41,276 nucleotides of DNA, taken from contig NZ_CAIZIZ010000333.1 in NCBI RefSeq assembly GCF_903933125.1, positions 1 to 41,276 on the forward strand, written 5' to 3'. Shown one piece after another: positions 41,164 through 41,276 of the stretch. This stretch comes from an uncultured Lamprocystis sp. (GTDB lineage Bacteria > Pseudomonadota > Gammaproteobacteria > Chromatiales > Chromatiaceae). Positions within the stretch are counted from its first letter, which is position 1; every line of letters starts with the position of its first letter. Both the position numbers and the translations under genes were made by a program. The notes under the pieces are model-generated. The model was given only the letters and a program-made list of their open reading frames with translations, did not search any database and was not told where the DNA came from.

Positions 41164-41238
41164 TGAATGCGGACTCTATTCAGCGTATAATCGAGGGTGA
41201 CTAAACCATTGATTAAAAACTAAACGAGCCCGCATTCC
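41164..41238. repeat. Short inverted repeat around a leader
   Basis: GAATGCGGACTC (41164-41175) and GAGCCCGCATTC (41226-41237) are inverted repeats with one mismatch, 50 nt apart, just before the last ATG of the window. They could be an element terminus or a leader hairpin. The stretch 40992-41163 is AT-richer and holds no gene I can support. Confidence 0.4.
41186..41191 (+). promoter_or_regulatory. Perfect -10 box near the right edge
   Basis: TATAAT at 41186-41191 on the + strand lies about 48 nt before the ATG at 41239. The -35 region is poor (GTGAAT at 41163 with a 17-nt spacer). Confidence 0.35.
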
Positions 41239-41276
41239 ATGTCGATCTTACCCGCTCTCGCCGTGCAGTTCCAAGC
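41239..41276 (+). CDS. Start of a gene cut by the window edge
   Basis: ATG at 41239 opens a frame reading MSILPALAVQFQ to the end of the window. No ribosome-binding site of good quality precedes it, and 12 residues are too few to identify the product. The inverted repeat and TATAAT box upstream make a gene, possibly of a mobile element, plausible. Confidence 0.3.
   Translation, partial: MSILPALAVQFQ

Overview
The window is GC-rich DNA with dense, often overlapping genes (ATGA, GTGA, TAATG and TGATG junctions). It looks like a gammaproteobacterium, most plausibly a purple sulfur bacterium of the Chromatiaceae. That placement is an inference from gene content (CreA, a DUF3365 haem protein, PD-(D/E)XK/AAA proteins, TumE-type toxin-antitoxin pairs, a GEMM riboswitch) and not a computed result. 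No rRNA, tRNA or CRISPR array was seen.

Region 1 (1-1260) is the left flank. It holds a decayed IS3-family transposase end, a large palindrome, a REP-like element with nested inverted repeats, and a roughly 300-bp leader with a divergent JUMPstart/ops-like motif before the first capsule gene.

Region 2 (1261-27290) is one capsular polysaccharide locus of 16 genes, all on the + strand. The order is: reducing type I polyketide synthase, alpha-oxoamine synthase, formyltransferase-like enzyme, KpsE-like, KpsM, KpsT, GT4 glycosyltransferase, coiled-coil sulfotransferase-like protein, exostosin-like glycosyltransferase, GT2 glycosyltransferase, Wza/KpsD-like outer-membrane lipoprotein, GT4 glycosyltransferase, single-domain KpsC-like, KpsS-like, short-chain dehydrogenase, and LtaS-type phosphatase/transferase. 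The combination of PKS, oxoamine synthase, SDR and sulfatase-fold protein with KpsCS and KpsMTED is recalled from the Sinorhizobium rkp and Burkholderia pseudomallei wcb capsule loci. My model is that the PKS builds a reduced acyl chain on its ACP. The oxoamine synthase would release it by decarboxylative condensation with an amino acid, and the SDR would reduce the resulting ketone to a sphingoid-like amino alcohol. The formyltransferase and the LtaS-like enzyme could modify this lipid, KpsS/KpsC and the glycosyltransferases would build glycan on it, and KpsMT-KpsE-KpsD would export it.

Region 3 (27310-30419, - strand) carries CreA, an FAD-dependent oxidoreductase, a protein with repeated YLxLxP motifs and a DUF3365 haem protein. 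Region 4 (30420-33735) holds a MITE-like nested palindrome, then an asparagine-synthase-like amidotransferase with a displaced N-terminal cysteine and a two-pore-helix-type K+ channel. Region 5 (33854-35398, - strand) is an AAA-ATPase/PD-(D/E)XK protein.

Region 6 (35.5-38.6 kb) is a toxin-antitoxin island. It has two TumE/TumA-type pairs in opposite orientation, a frameshifted VapB-like remnant, a ParD-like gene with an amber codon and an unidentified small gene, with copies of a 60-bp repeat at 35.57 and 37.34 kb. Region 7 (38590-41000, - strand) is a secreted beta-helix/CARDB protein. It lies behind a good extended -10 promoter, a convincing cyclic-di-GMP-I (GEMM) riboswitch aptamer and a switch hairpin. 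The last bases hold a promoter-like TATAAT and the first codons of a further + strand gene.
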